Of a stretch of DNA of 64,000 bases, positions 35,601 to 43,763 are shown one piece after another. Made by a program: the position numbers and the translations under genes. A model generated the notes under the pieces. It was not told the DNA's origin, did no database searches, and worked only from the letters and a program-made list of their open reading frames with translations. Source of the stretch: Rhizobium sp. P32RR-XVIII (GTDB lineage: Bacteria > Pseudomonadota > Alphaproteobacteria > Rhizobiales > Rhizobiaceae); assembly GCF_012641395.1 (NCBI RefSeq), contig NZ_JABAIH010000007.1:248001-312000 (forward strand). Direction: 5' to 3'. Every line of letters starts with the position of its first letter. The first letter of the stretch is position 1.

Positions 35601-35848
35601 CCAAGCGGGCGGATGGTCGGCAGGATCGCCGAACGGCCGCCGAGAAGATCGACGAACTCCGAACGCAGCACGCGGGCGGCGCGGCGCGTCGGCAGATAGA
35701 TCGTCACCTGTGAAAGTGAAAGGGGGTCATTCGGGTCGTGCCGGAAAAGCGGCGTCAGCCGTCCGCCGCAGAGTGTCGCGGCCAGCGTTTTTAGGAAGGG
35801 CACCCCGGCCGGTATCGTGAGTATACGTGGCTGATGGCGCTCGCTCAT
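32654..35848 (-). CDS. addB: Double-strand break repair protein AddB (no iron-sulphur cysteines)
   Basis: AddB is the second AddAB subunit; it has an inactivated helicase fold, recognises Chi in Bacillus, and has a second nuclease. The 1064-residue protein keeps IIIAGSTGSMPATADL in the Walker A place (degenerate), the LILGGLNEGCWPGQTANNPF motif and the C-terminal nuclease with IIDYKTGSNPSP. In Bacillus AddB four cysteines flank the nuclease and hold a 4Fe-4S cluster. Here the first is replaced (RLRRDPYAIYARR has Asp) and the C-terminal tail has no cysteine. addA overlaps the 3' end; murU is 3 nt upstream. Confidence 0.95.
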   Translation of the reverse strand: MSERHQPRILTIPAGVPFLKTLAATLCGGRLTPLFRHDPNDPLSLSQVTIYLPTRRAARVLRSEFVDLLGGRSAILPTIRPLGETDDDSGYFDEALPATLDLAQPLSNTARLLELARLILAWRNKLPEIVRHIHSDSPLVAPASPADAIWLARNLAELIDSIETEDREWSELSKLDVGDHALWWQLTAEFLQTASTFWPDRLAELGKSSPARHRNAILRAEANRLATATPTGPIIIAGSTGSMPATADLIAAVANLPEGVIVLPGLDLSMPETHWQMVAPETASGQRENPASRSHPQYGLSSLLKRLKLTRSDVVAIDEASADLRRRAEILSHALAPAEATSSWGDWTKDLPDDALEAAFSDVALIEAANEREEATAIAIALRLALEQPGRNGESQAALITADRNLARRVMSELSRFGILADDSAGTPLSAMQQGTLLQLLLEATLRPGDPVTIVALLKHPLARFGLERSALVQAVEALELLALRGGVAEVDVSALEPLLEHQLSEQARDRHAPNWRKSLPPEAAEQARDLARRVATATEPLASALVRHGPGGRGLTASFTLSDWAERTGRALEAVAVDQRGNLASLWSGEAGASLASLLGEVIETDGQIEADGPQWIDIVAALSAGQAVKPRALSHPRVFIFGTLEARLQSVDTLILGGLNEGCWPGQTANNPFVSRTMKMEIGLEPPERRIGQLAHDFEMANGTRHLIYSRALRQGSTPTVASRWLQRLLALGGEAFERELKARGDRFVHWVNLLDESRSQAPAQRPSPTPPLELQPKSYSFSEVGRLRRDPYAIYARRILRLDPVDAFNRDPGAAERGTLYHTIIDRFVREGHIAGTPEAADAMERILTELFDMEHLPPHIDAVWRPRFREVARAFLEWEAERRPAIRKTYTEVRGGVELERINIRLTGVADRIDVTGPNAADIIDYKTGSNPSPTQARALLDPQLALEAAALSAGAFRDAGSLVPQDLIYVRLRPGSRFRADVVNNETSARSDKAKSALDLANESIDQLVKFVSLLQSGERGFTSRLIPAQQFDFGGDYDHLARVSEWSTAESDEGGGDE

Positions 35849-35851
35849 GCC

Positions 35852-36586
35852 TCACGCAAACGTCCGGAATCGCCGGATCGTCTCCTCCGCTTCGTCGATC
35901 GCCTCGGGTGTTCCGACTGTCAGCCAATGGCCTTCAAGCATCATGCCGGACAGGCGCCCGCGCTCAATTGCCTTATCGAAGTAGATGTTGAGATTGAATG
36001 CATCATCGGTGGGCGCATCGTCCAGAAACGATGTGTCCATGGCGATCGACCCGGCATAGACGACCGGGTTGGAATCGCCTTCGCGGTAGCGCGCGAGCTT
36101 GCCTTCCGGGGAAAGGCTGAAGTCGTTCTTGCCGTTGTGGCCAGTGGTATCCGCGAGCTTGACGCAGAGCATTGCCATATCCATGCGATCCGCATCGTAG
36201 AATCCGGCTAAGCGTCGAAGATTGCTCGGCCGGTCGGAACGCTCGCCGATCCAGAAGAGATCGGCATTGGTCACGAAAACGCGGCCGCGATCGAGCAGCT
36301 TCAAGCCTTTTGCCAGGCCGCCGCCGCTGTTCATCAACCGGTCGCGTTCGTCGGAAATGATGATCTCGAGCGCGTTATAGGCCTTCAGATGCGCCACCAT
36401 CTGGTCGGCGAAATGGTGGATGTTGACCACTGCTTTCTCGACGCCCGCTTCCGCAAGCGAGTCGAGTACATAGTCGATCATCGGCTTGCCGGCGACCCTC
36501 ACCAGCGGCTTGGGCATCGTATTGGTGATCGGGCGCATGCGGGTGCCGAGGCCGGCCGCCAGCACCATGGCTTGTTTGATGGTCAT
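35852..36586 (-). CDS. murU: Nucleotidyltransferase, probable N-acetylmuramate-1-phosphate uridylyltransferase MurU
   Basis: MurU makes UDP-MurNAc from MurNAc-1-phosphate in the cell-wall recycling route that bypasses fosfomycin-sensitive MurA. The 244-residue protein has the sugar nucleotidyltransferase start MVLAAGLGTRMRPITNTMPKPLV and VFVTNADLFW (metal-binding Asp region). The specific MurU call rests on the neighbouring kinase: AmgK, which supplies MurNAc-1-P, is fused to TsaE in the gene 12 nt upstream. By sequence alone it could be another NTP-sugar transferase. It is followed after 3 nt by addB. Confidence 0.82.
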   Translation of the reverse strand: MTIKQAMVLAAGLGTRMRPITNTMPKPLVRVAGKPMIDYVLDSLAEAGVEKAVVNIHHFADQMVAHLKAYNALEIIISDERDRLMNSGGGLAKGLKLLDRGRVFVTNADLFWIGERSDRPSNLRRLAGFYDADRMDMAMLCVKLADTTGHNGKNDFSLSPEGKLARYREGDSNPVVYAGSIAMDTSFLDDAPTDDAFNLNIYFDKAIERGRLSGMMLEGHWLTVGTPEAIDEAEETIRRFRTFA

Positions 36587-36598
36587 CTGATCCGGAAC

Positions 36599-38113
36599 TT
36601 ATGATTCGCTCTGGCCTATTCCAGCCCTTGCGCACCAATCGCGCAAGGGGGCGAGCGCATCATGTTCAAGCGCCAGCTTGAGATAAGAGAGCGTGCGCGG
36701 CATGTGCTTCATATATCCGGGTTTTCCATCGCGCTGCATCAGCCGCACCCAGAGACCCGCGAGCTTGCAATTGCGCTGTGCCGACATGATCGCCCAGCTT
36801 TTCATGAAACCGGACTCGTCAAAGCCGCCTTGGGCGCGCCGGAGCGCGAGATAGTCATTCATGAGCTGCTTGAACAGGGGCGGTTCGATCGTGACACGTG
36901 CATCCTGTGTGATGGACACAAGATCATAGGCGGTCGGCCCGATCATCGCGTCCTGAAAATCGATGATGCCGATCTTCTGAATGCCCTCCTTTTCGTCGCG
37001 CCAAATGATGTTTGGCGAATGAAAGTCCCGGAGCAACAAATTCTTCTCGGCCGATGCCAGCTCGTCGATGAGCGCATCCCAGATCGCCAGATATTCCTCG
37101 CGCTCCGCCTCATTGGGGGGCGTGCCGCGCCGCCAGGGCAGGTGCCAGTCAAGAACAAGGCGTACTTCCATCTTCATGGCCGTGCGGTCGAAATCGGGGA
37201 TGTGATGGATGTGCGTCTCGGTGACGGGGATGTCCTTCGGAATTTTCATCCCATGCAGATGCGCTAGGCAGGCAACGCTGTCGCGATACCGCTCGGCGAT
37301 CGGGTTGCCGTCTTTATCGAGTACGCCTTCGGTGCCAAGATCTTCGATCAGCAGAATGCCTTGGTCGTAGTCGACGGCGTAGATCTCAGGCGTCGCGAAG
37401 CCTCTTTCGCGCAGCACATTGGCGATTGCGACGTAGGGATAGGCATTTTCGGCAATATGCGCGACTTTCGGATATGGCTTTCCGTCGAGCACCGCCAGTC
37501 CCTCCGGAAGGGGCGGCCAGTCCATCAGGAGCTTCCGGGGTTCACCATTCGGATAAACGGCTTCATAGGCGCGTGACGACGCGTCGCCCGTCAGAAAACG
37601 GCGCTTGGCCGTTGGATGCCCTGCTCTTCCAAGGAAATTGCGAATCGCCAGAACGCGCCGGATTCTTTGCAGCTGCTTGGGCGGTGCCAAGATCGTTGCC
37701 CGGCGCCCCTTGTGTTCATGCTCAAGCTTTATCGTGATGCGATCGGCGGGCAGTTCCTCTTCCGCCATCTCCGGCCATTCGACGAGGCAAATGCCGTATT
37801 GAAGAGCTTCGTCGAAGCCGAGTTCCTCCAGTTCCGCGCCGTCGCCAAGCCGGTAAAGGTCGAAATGCGAAACCGGAATGCGAAGATCGTAGGATTGAAC
37901 CAGCGTGAATGTCGGGCTCGGCACTTCAAGCTGCTCATCATCCGCCATCGCACGCAGGAACGCGCGGGCGAGCGAGGATTTTCCTGTGCCGAGGTCGCCT
38001 GAAAGCGCCAGGCATTCGCCAGCTTTCAGCGCCAGGACCAGGTCTTCTCCGAAGCGGATCGTTGCCGCCTCGTCTTCGAGGAAGAGCGAGATCGTGCCGT
38101 CTGCCGGGTTCAT
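36599..38113 (-). CDS. TsaE-AmgK fusion: tRNA threonylcarbamoylation ATPase joined to a sugar phosphotransferase
   Basis: From the ATG at 38113 (MNPADGTISLFLEDEAATIRF) the protein has 504 residues. Residues about 1-150 are TsaE, the ATPase needed for t6A37 tRNA modification, with P-loop GDLGTGKS (39-46), TFTLVQSYD and VSHFDLYRL, and LVEWPE. After a short linker, residues about 170-500 are an aminoglycoside-phosphotransferase-type kinase with ILLIEDLG, LLRDFHSPNIIW (catalytic Asp and metal Asn) and GIIDFQDAMIG. The second half matches AmgK, the MurNAc/GlcNAc anomeric kinase. The start overlaps the divL stop (ATGA) and murU follows 12 nt later. The fusion is known in rhizobia. Confidence 0.9.
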   Translation of the reverse strand: MNPADGTISLFLEDEAATIRFGEDLVLALKAGECLALSGDLGTGKSSLARAFLRAMADDEQLEVPSPTFTLVQSYDLRIPVSHFDLYRLGDGAELEELGFDEALQYGICLVEWPEMAEEELPADRITIKLEHEHKGRRATILAPPKQLQRIRRVLAIRNFLGRAGHPTAKRRFLTGDASSRAYEAVYPNGEPRKLLMDWPPLPEGLAVLDGKPYPKVAHIAENAYPYVAIANVLRERGFATPEIYAVDYDQGILLIEDLGTEGVLDKDGNPIAERYRDSVACLAHLHGMKIPKDIPVTETHIHHIPDFDRTAMKMEVRLVLDWHLPWRRGTPPNEAEREEYLAIWDALIDELASAEKNLLLRDFHSPNIIWRDEKEGIQKIGIIDFQDAMIGPTAYDLVSITQDARVTIEPPLFKQLMNDYLALRRAQGGFDESGFMKSWAIMSAQRNCKLAGLWVRLMQRDGKPGYMKHMPRTLSYLKLALEHDALAPLRDWCARAGIGQSES

Positions 38114-40698
38114 TCTGCTGCTGCGATGGACTGTGGCAGATTGACGGACGGAATCCGGCAAACGACCGTCGTGCCTCTGCCGGGCTGGCTGTCGATTGTC
38201 ACCTTGCCGTTGTGCAGGCTGACAAAGCTGTCGACGATAGAAAGACCGAGACCTGCTCCGCCACGCTTGCCGCTTTTGGCGCCGGTGGCAAAGCGGTCAA
38301 AGACCGTCGCGATCATGTCCTTTGAGATGCCGGGACCGCGATCGGTGATGGAGAAGACGAAATCCATGGCCTCGCGATGACATTCGAGGGAGATGGCTGC
38401 GCCCTCAGGCGAAAAGTTCGCCGCGTTGGAGAGCAGCTTCAGCAGGATCTGCTTCAACCGTTGAGGATCGGCAACGATAGAGCCGAGATAAGCCGGCGCT
38501 GTAATCTCCAGCGCCACGCCGCTTTCCTGCAGCCGGTCGGCAATCTGGATCGAGACATCGTCGAGAAGATCGTTGAGGTCGATTTCCGCATAGTTCAGCC
38601 GCATGATGCCGGCATCGACGGTGGCAAGGTCGAGGATATCGTTGACCAGCGTCAGAAGCACTGAAGACGATGTTGCAATATGATCGATATATTCGGCCTG
38701 ACGGTCGTTCAATGGCCCTACGCCTGGCGTCCGCAGCAGATCGGCAAACCCGATGATATTGGTCAGTGGCGAGCGCAACTCATAGGAGACGTGCTGGACG
38801 AAATCGTTCTTCAGCTCATCGGCCTTGCGCAGCGCCTCGTTCTTTTCAGTCAAGGCGCGTTCGGCACGGACGCTGTCGGTCATGTTGACGAAGGTCAGCA
38901 TGGTTTGCGCATTCGGCAACGGAATGACCGCATAATCGAGCACAAGCCCGGAGAAGAGTTCCAGGGTTCCCTGGCCGGAGCGGCGCTCGTCGTCGAAGCT
39001 GGTGATCAGCTCTGCAAAGGCCTTCCAGCCGTCCGGACGGTCATAGGATGGCAGGCAGGTCTCGCCGATCGCGCGAATATGCGTCCCCGGCTTGGCTTCG
39101 GCTTCGGTGATGCCCCAGAGCACGCGGAAGGCAGGGTTCGAAAGACGAATACGGCCGTCCGGTCCAAAAACTGCAACGCCCTCGGAGAGATGGTCGATCG
39201 TTTCGCCCTGAACCTTGACCAGCGTATTGTAGCGCGTTTCGAGATCGACCTGTTCGGTCAGGTTTTCGAAAACCCAGGTCGCCCCACCCTGCGGATGCGC
39301 GGTCGCAAAGACGCGCAGCGTCTGTCCGTTCGGCAGGTGCCAGAGGTCGGTTTGCGTATCGAGCGCCCGGTAGACAGAAAGCGCGGCTTCCTTCCAGCTT
39401 TTCCAGGTGAGCTGGTCGGGAAGCTTCTTTGCGGCGCGCAAACGCTCGAGCAGCTCGGCGTTGTCGGGCTTGCTCTCCAGAAAGGCGATATCAAGTTCCC
39501 AGAGCGCGACGAAGGCCTGATTGTAGAATTGCAGCCGGCGATTGCCGTCGAAGATCGCGACGGGCGTTGCAAGATGATCCAGCGTCTCAGCATGGCTCTT
39601 GAGGGTGCGCTCAAGCTCGGCGCGAACGGATTCGGCTTCCGAAACGTCGATTGCAATACCTGCCGAACCGCTCGGGAGCTTCACGTCGACGACGTCGAAG
39701 AAAGTGCGGTTGCCATGAACAACGGTAGAAATCTTGTCGTGGAAGGGTGTTTCGGGAGTGGCTCCCGCGCGGATGCGTTCGCGGGCGATTGTCGTCAGGA
39801 ACTCCCGCCCTTCGTGGACCGCATGTTGCGGGGACTTCGACTCGACGGCGTCTCCGTAGGCCTGGTTGACCCAGGTGAGGCGGCCTTCGGTGTCCCGTTG
39901 CCAAGCCGGCAGGTCGATCGCGTCAAGAAGGCTCTGGAACGCCGAGATGGACGAAATCAGCCGGTCGCGCTCGATCTTCAATTCGGCAAGTTCGGCGCGC
40001 AGATTGTTGAGCGCCACAAATCGGACGAAGGCGCGACCGCCGGATACCCGGCCTTGCGCCTCGAGGATTTCCTCACGATTGGTCTCGACCACCATATCGA
40101 AGCTCTGAGCGCCGCTGCGCAGGAGATCGATTGCTCTTTCGAGCTCGGATGCGGAGCGAGGCTTCAGCCAGCGGCCGAAAGCCAGGAAGTCCCCGTCCTG
40201 CGGGGCGCCCGTTTCGACCGGAAGCTGGCCGAGCAGTTCGGGCCGCTCGTTGCCGTTCCAGACGACGATACGGCGATTCTTGTCGGCGATCAGCGCCTGA
40301 TACTGAGAAATACGCTGATGCGCATCGGAGAGGGCAGATCGGATCTCCCGGCTCTCGCTCTCAAGGTTGCCGCGCTGACGCACGAGCCAAAGCATCGAGA
40401 AGAGGGCGGCGGAAATGACGCCGATCACGACGGAAAAACCGACGATCTGGGAAGACGTGAAAAGAAGTGTGGAGGCTGCGGCTTTTGCTTCGACTTGGGC
40501 AAGAGCGGGCTGCGCCAATGCGGCGATCGCCGTTCCGGCGGCGCAAATCTTCGAGAGCCGCGCCAGCGACCCGGAGCTTTGCTTCGCGGCATTGACGGCC
40601 GTGGCAAAAGTATTTTTTCGGCTTGCCCGGAGTGAGCGGATGTCAGGCCGATCGCCGTCTTCCGCCCGTCCAAGCAGGCTGTGAGTCATTTCCGACAT
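38110..40698 (-). CDS. divL: DivL-like PAS-domain sensor kinase with tyrosine in place of the phospho-acceptor histidine
   Basis: DivL is an atypical kinase that senses DivK and tunes the CckA-CtrA cell-cycle phosphorelay. The protein from the ATG at 40698 has 862 residues: a membrane segment near the N-terminus (SQIVGFSVVIGVISAALFSMLWLV), a coiled region, several PAS-like domains (DAIDLPAWQRDTEGRLTW; HLATPVAIFDGNRRLQFYNQAF; HLSEGVAVFGPDGRIRLSNPAF), then HisKA and HATPase domains. The H-box reads FVQHVSYELRSPLTN: the histidine is replaced by tyrosine (Tyr639; codon TAT at 38782-38784). The ATPase has NAANFSPEG, DRGPGI and GGAGLGLSIV. A TTG at 40722 is an alternative start. ahcY lies upstream. 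Confidence 0.88.
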   Translation of the reverse strand: MSEMTHSLLGRAEDGDRPDIRSLRASRKNTFATAVNAAKQSSGSLARLSKICAAGTAIAALAQPALAQVEAKAAASTLLFTSSQIVGFSVVIGVISAALFSMLWLVRQRGNLESESREIRSALSDAHQRISQYQALIADKNRRIVVWNGNERPELLGQLPVETGAPQDGDFLAFGRWLKPRSASELERAIDLLRSGAQSFDMVVETNREEILEAQGRVSGGRAFVRFVALNNLRAELAELKIERDRLISSISAFQSLLDAIDLPAWQRDTEGRLTWVNQAYGDAVESKSPQHAVHEGREFLTTIARERIRAGATPETPFHDKISTVVHGNRTFFDVVDVKLPSGSAGIAIDVSEAESVRAELERTLKSHAETLDHLATPVAIFDGNRRLQFYNQAFVALWELDIAFLESKPDNAELLERLRAAKKLPDQLTWKSWKEAALSVYRALDTQTDLWHLPNGQTLRVFATAHPQGGATWVFENLTEQVDLETRYNTLVKVQGETIDHLSEGVAVFGPDGRIRLSNPAFRVLWGITEAEAKPGTHIRAIGETCLPSYDRPDGWKAFAELITSFDDERRSGQGTLELFSGLVLDYAVIPLPNAQTMLTFVNMTDSVRAERALTEKNEALRKADELKNDFVQHVSYELRSPLTNIIGFADLLRTPGVGPLNDRQAEYIDHIATSSSVLLTLVNDILDLATVDAGIMRLNYAEIDLNDLLDDVSIQIADRLQESGVALEITAPAYLGSIVADPQRLKQILLKLLSNAANFSPEGAAISLECHREAMDFVFSITDRGPGISKDMIATVFDRFATGAKSGKRGGAGLGLSIVDSFVSLHNGKVTIDSQPGRGTTVVCRIPSVNLPQSIAAAE

Positions 40699-40838
40699 CC
40701 GCGGTATGTCTCCGTCCTTCAATGTGCCGCATTACGACAAGACATCCCATTTTCGGGCACGGCTGGCCGCGCCACGAATCGAGTTCTAAAACAATACTTC
40801 GGAAGAGAATCTGCGGGAAGGTGGCGCCCAAAAAATAA

Positions 40839-40864
40839 GGTGCCGCATTTGTCAATGCGGCACC
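40839..40864 (-). terminator. Intrinsic terminator after ahcY
   Basis: GGTGCCGCATT (40839-40849) pairs perfectly with AATGCGGCACC (40854-40864) around a 4-nt loop. On the minus strand it is followed by TTATTTTTT, so it ends the ahcY transcript. The rest of the 196-nt gap before divL would hold the divL promoter. Confidence 0.93.
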
Positions 40865-40894
40865 ATCAAGATATTGTGGATATTGTCCTGCAGA

Positions 40895-42295
<1,401 letters not shown>

Positions 42296-42360
42296 CGAGG
42301 TCTCCAGCTGAAAAGCGTCTCAAAATCAAGGCGCGCTATTGACGGACGCAACAGCGAATG

Positions 42361-42375
42361 CGTGCTTCAAGCACG
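42361..42375. promoter_or_regulatory. Perfect 15-nt palindrome upstream of ahcY
   Basis: CGTGCTT (42361-42367) and AAGCACG (42369-42375) flank a single C. It lies about 66 nt before the ahcY start in a 168-nt intergenic region, so it is placed like an operator. The regulator cannot be named from the sequence. Confidence 0.5.
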
Positions 42376-42463
42376 TCCATAACCGCCCGTTTAGCAGTCT
42401 TCCAGACCGATGGCAACAGGGATATAAAGAAGTCTTTATATGTTTATATGAGGGTAGAGAGGG

Positions 42464-42757
42464 CTAGATCTCTTCGCCGAACTTGTTCTGGATCAGTTGA
42501 TCAAGCGCGTCGAGTGCTTCGGAAGCCTGATTGCCGCTCGCGGAGACCAGAACGGTCGTGCCTGGACTTGCAGCCAGCATCATCAGCCCCATGATTGAGG
42601 TCCCGCCGACGGTCATGCCGTCCTTGGAAACCGTGACGGCGGCATCGAAGGTTTCGACCATCTGAACGAACTTGGCGGAGGCGCGTGCGTGAAGGCCGCG
42701 TTTGTTGATGATGAGCAGTTCCCGGGAAAGCGAGGTCATGACAGGAGCGGTGCTCAC
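42464..42757 (-). CDS. ptsH: Phosphocarrier protein HPr
   Basis: HPr carries phosphate between enzyme I and IIA proteins. The 97-residue frame begins at a GTG (MSTAPVMTSLSREL) that overlaps the last base of the EIIA stop; an ATG at 42739 (MTSLSREL) would give a more typical length and may be the true start. The phospho-histidine is in INKRGLHARASAKF (His15-equivalent) and the regulatory serine is in GGTSIMGLMMLA (Ser46-equivalent), the target of HprK. With EIIA, HprK, ChvG and ChvI it forms the alphaproteobacterial regulatory PTS cluster. No sugar permease is nearby. Confidence 0.95.
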   Translation of the reverse strand: MSTAPVMTSLSRELLIINKRGLHARASAKFVQMVETFDAAVTVSKDGMTVGGTSIMGLMMLAASPGTTVLVSASGNQASEALDALDQLIQNKFGEEI

Positions 42758-43158
42758 TACTTGCCGCTCAGAACGCGGCTGGCGACGTTGATGTATTTGC
42801 GCCCGGCCTCCGACGCTTCGATCAGCGCCTTTTCCATGTTGTTTTCGCCGCGCACGCCCGCAAGCTTGATCAGCATCGGCAGGTTCATTCCGGCAATCAC
42901 TTCGGTATGGCCGCTGTTCATGACCGAGATAGCAAGATTGGAAGGGGTGCCGCCGAACATGTCGGTGAGAATGACGACGCCGTGACCGTCGTCAGCGCCG
43001 GATACCGCCTGCAGGATATCCTGGCGTCTCTGATCCATGTCATCTTCGGGGCCAATGCAGACCGTCTCGATAAATTTCTGAGGACCGACGACATGCTCAA
43101 CCGCATGACGAAACTCTTCAGCCAGCTTGCCATGAGTGACAAGCACAAGTCCGATCAT
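42757..43158 (-). CDS. PTS mannose-type EIIA protein
   Basis: The 133-residue protein from the ATG at 43158 starts MIGLVLVTHGKLAEEF, with the phospho-accepting histidine His9 of the EIIA-Man fold, and contains GVVILTDMFGGTPSN and AGMNLPMLIKL, both typical. No IIB, IIC or IID component is present, so it probably acts as a regulator that reads the phosphorylation state of HPr rather than in sugar uptake. The frame could start at 43197, but that prefix has no family match. GGGAG lies about 10 nt before the chosen ATG. The HPr GTG overlaps its stop. Confidence 0.93.
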   Translation of the reverse strand: MIGLVLVTHGKLAEEFRHAVEHVVGPQKFIETVCIGPEDDMDQRRQDILQAVSGADDGHGVVILTDMFGGTPSNLAISVMNSGHTEVIAGMNLPMLIKLAGVRGENNMEKALIEASEAGRKYINVASRVLSGK

Positions 43159-43307
43159 GATTAAAATGCTCCCAATGGCAACAAACGGTGGCCCCAATAT
43201 CGCAATGCAGCAATCGCGTCCACCGGTGGGGGCACATCTTGGCCATCAAAAGCTGAAGTGCAAGATAAAAATGCAGACATATACCCGAGTCGCCTATGGA
43301 GCAGGCA

Positions 43308-43763
43308 TCACCGGCCAATATCCGGCGCCCTTGCCATCAACACCGCGAGAGGAACCGGCGTGCTTGCCAACAATCGCACCGCCGGCAGCGAAAAGCCGCC
43401 GGCGAGCTGCGCCACCTCGTCGTCCGGTGGCAACCTGGTTTCGCCTGATGCGCTGCCAGGCAGCACCGCGTAATGCATCGGGGCGGCGGAAACACTATCG
43501 CACTGCACGATACCGGTACCCCGCAGCTCGATCAGACCGCGGATTGACGGAGGGCACTCGGCGACGATTGCTCCATCGCGTTTCGACAGAAACACCTGAT
43601 CATCGGCGACCAGCGAGGCCGGGAGCCCGATCCGCTTGGCTTCCGTGATGCAGGCGAAAGCCAGCATGGATTTGCCCCAGCCCGAGGGACCAGCAAAGAT
43701 GAGACCGGTTCTGTTGATGACGATCGCCGTGGCGTGAATATTGAGAGCGGCGCCCGTGATCAT
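43308..43763 (-). CDS. hprK: HPr kinase/phosphorylase, short alphaproteobacterial form
   Basis: HprK phosphorylates the serine of HPr in response to metabolic state. The 151-residue protein has the P-loop AGPSGWGKS (24-32) and the LVADDQVFLSKRDG catalytic segment, but it lacks the N-terminal domain of Firmicute enzymes, as usual in alphaproteobacteria. The start overlaps the chvG stop (ATGA), so it is translated with the sensor kinase. A gap of about 150 nt separates it from the EIIA gene; I see no clear promoter or terminator there. Confidence 0.94.
   Translation of the reverse strand: MITGAALNIHATAIVINRTGLIFAGPSGWGKSMLAFACITEAKRIGLPASLVADDQVFLSKRDGAIVAECPPSIRGLIELRGTGIVQCDSVSAAPMHYAVLPGSASGETRLPPDDEVAQLAGGFSLPAVRLLASTPVPLAVLMARAPDIGR

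Noticed and set aside
42296..42463. SAM or SAH riboswitch upstream of ahcY
   Set aside because: I could not see the conserved core of either type; the only clear structure is the short palindrome, which fits a protein site better.
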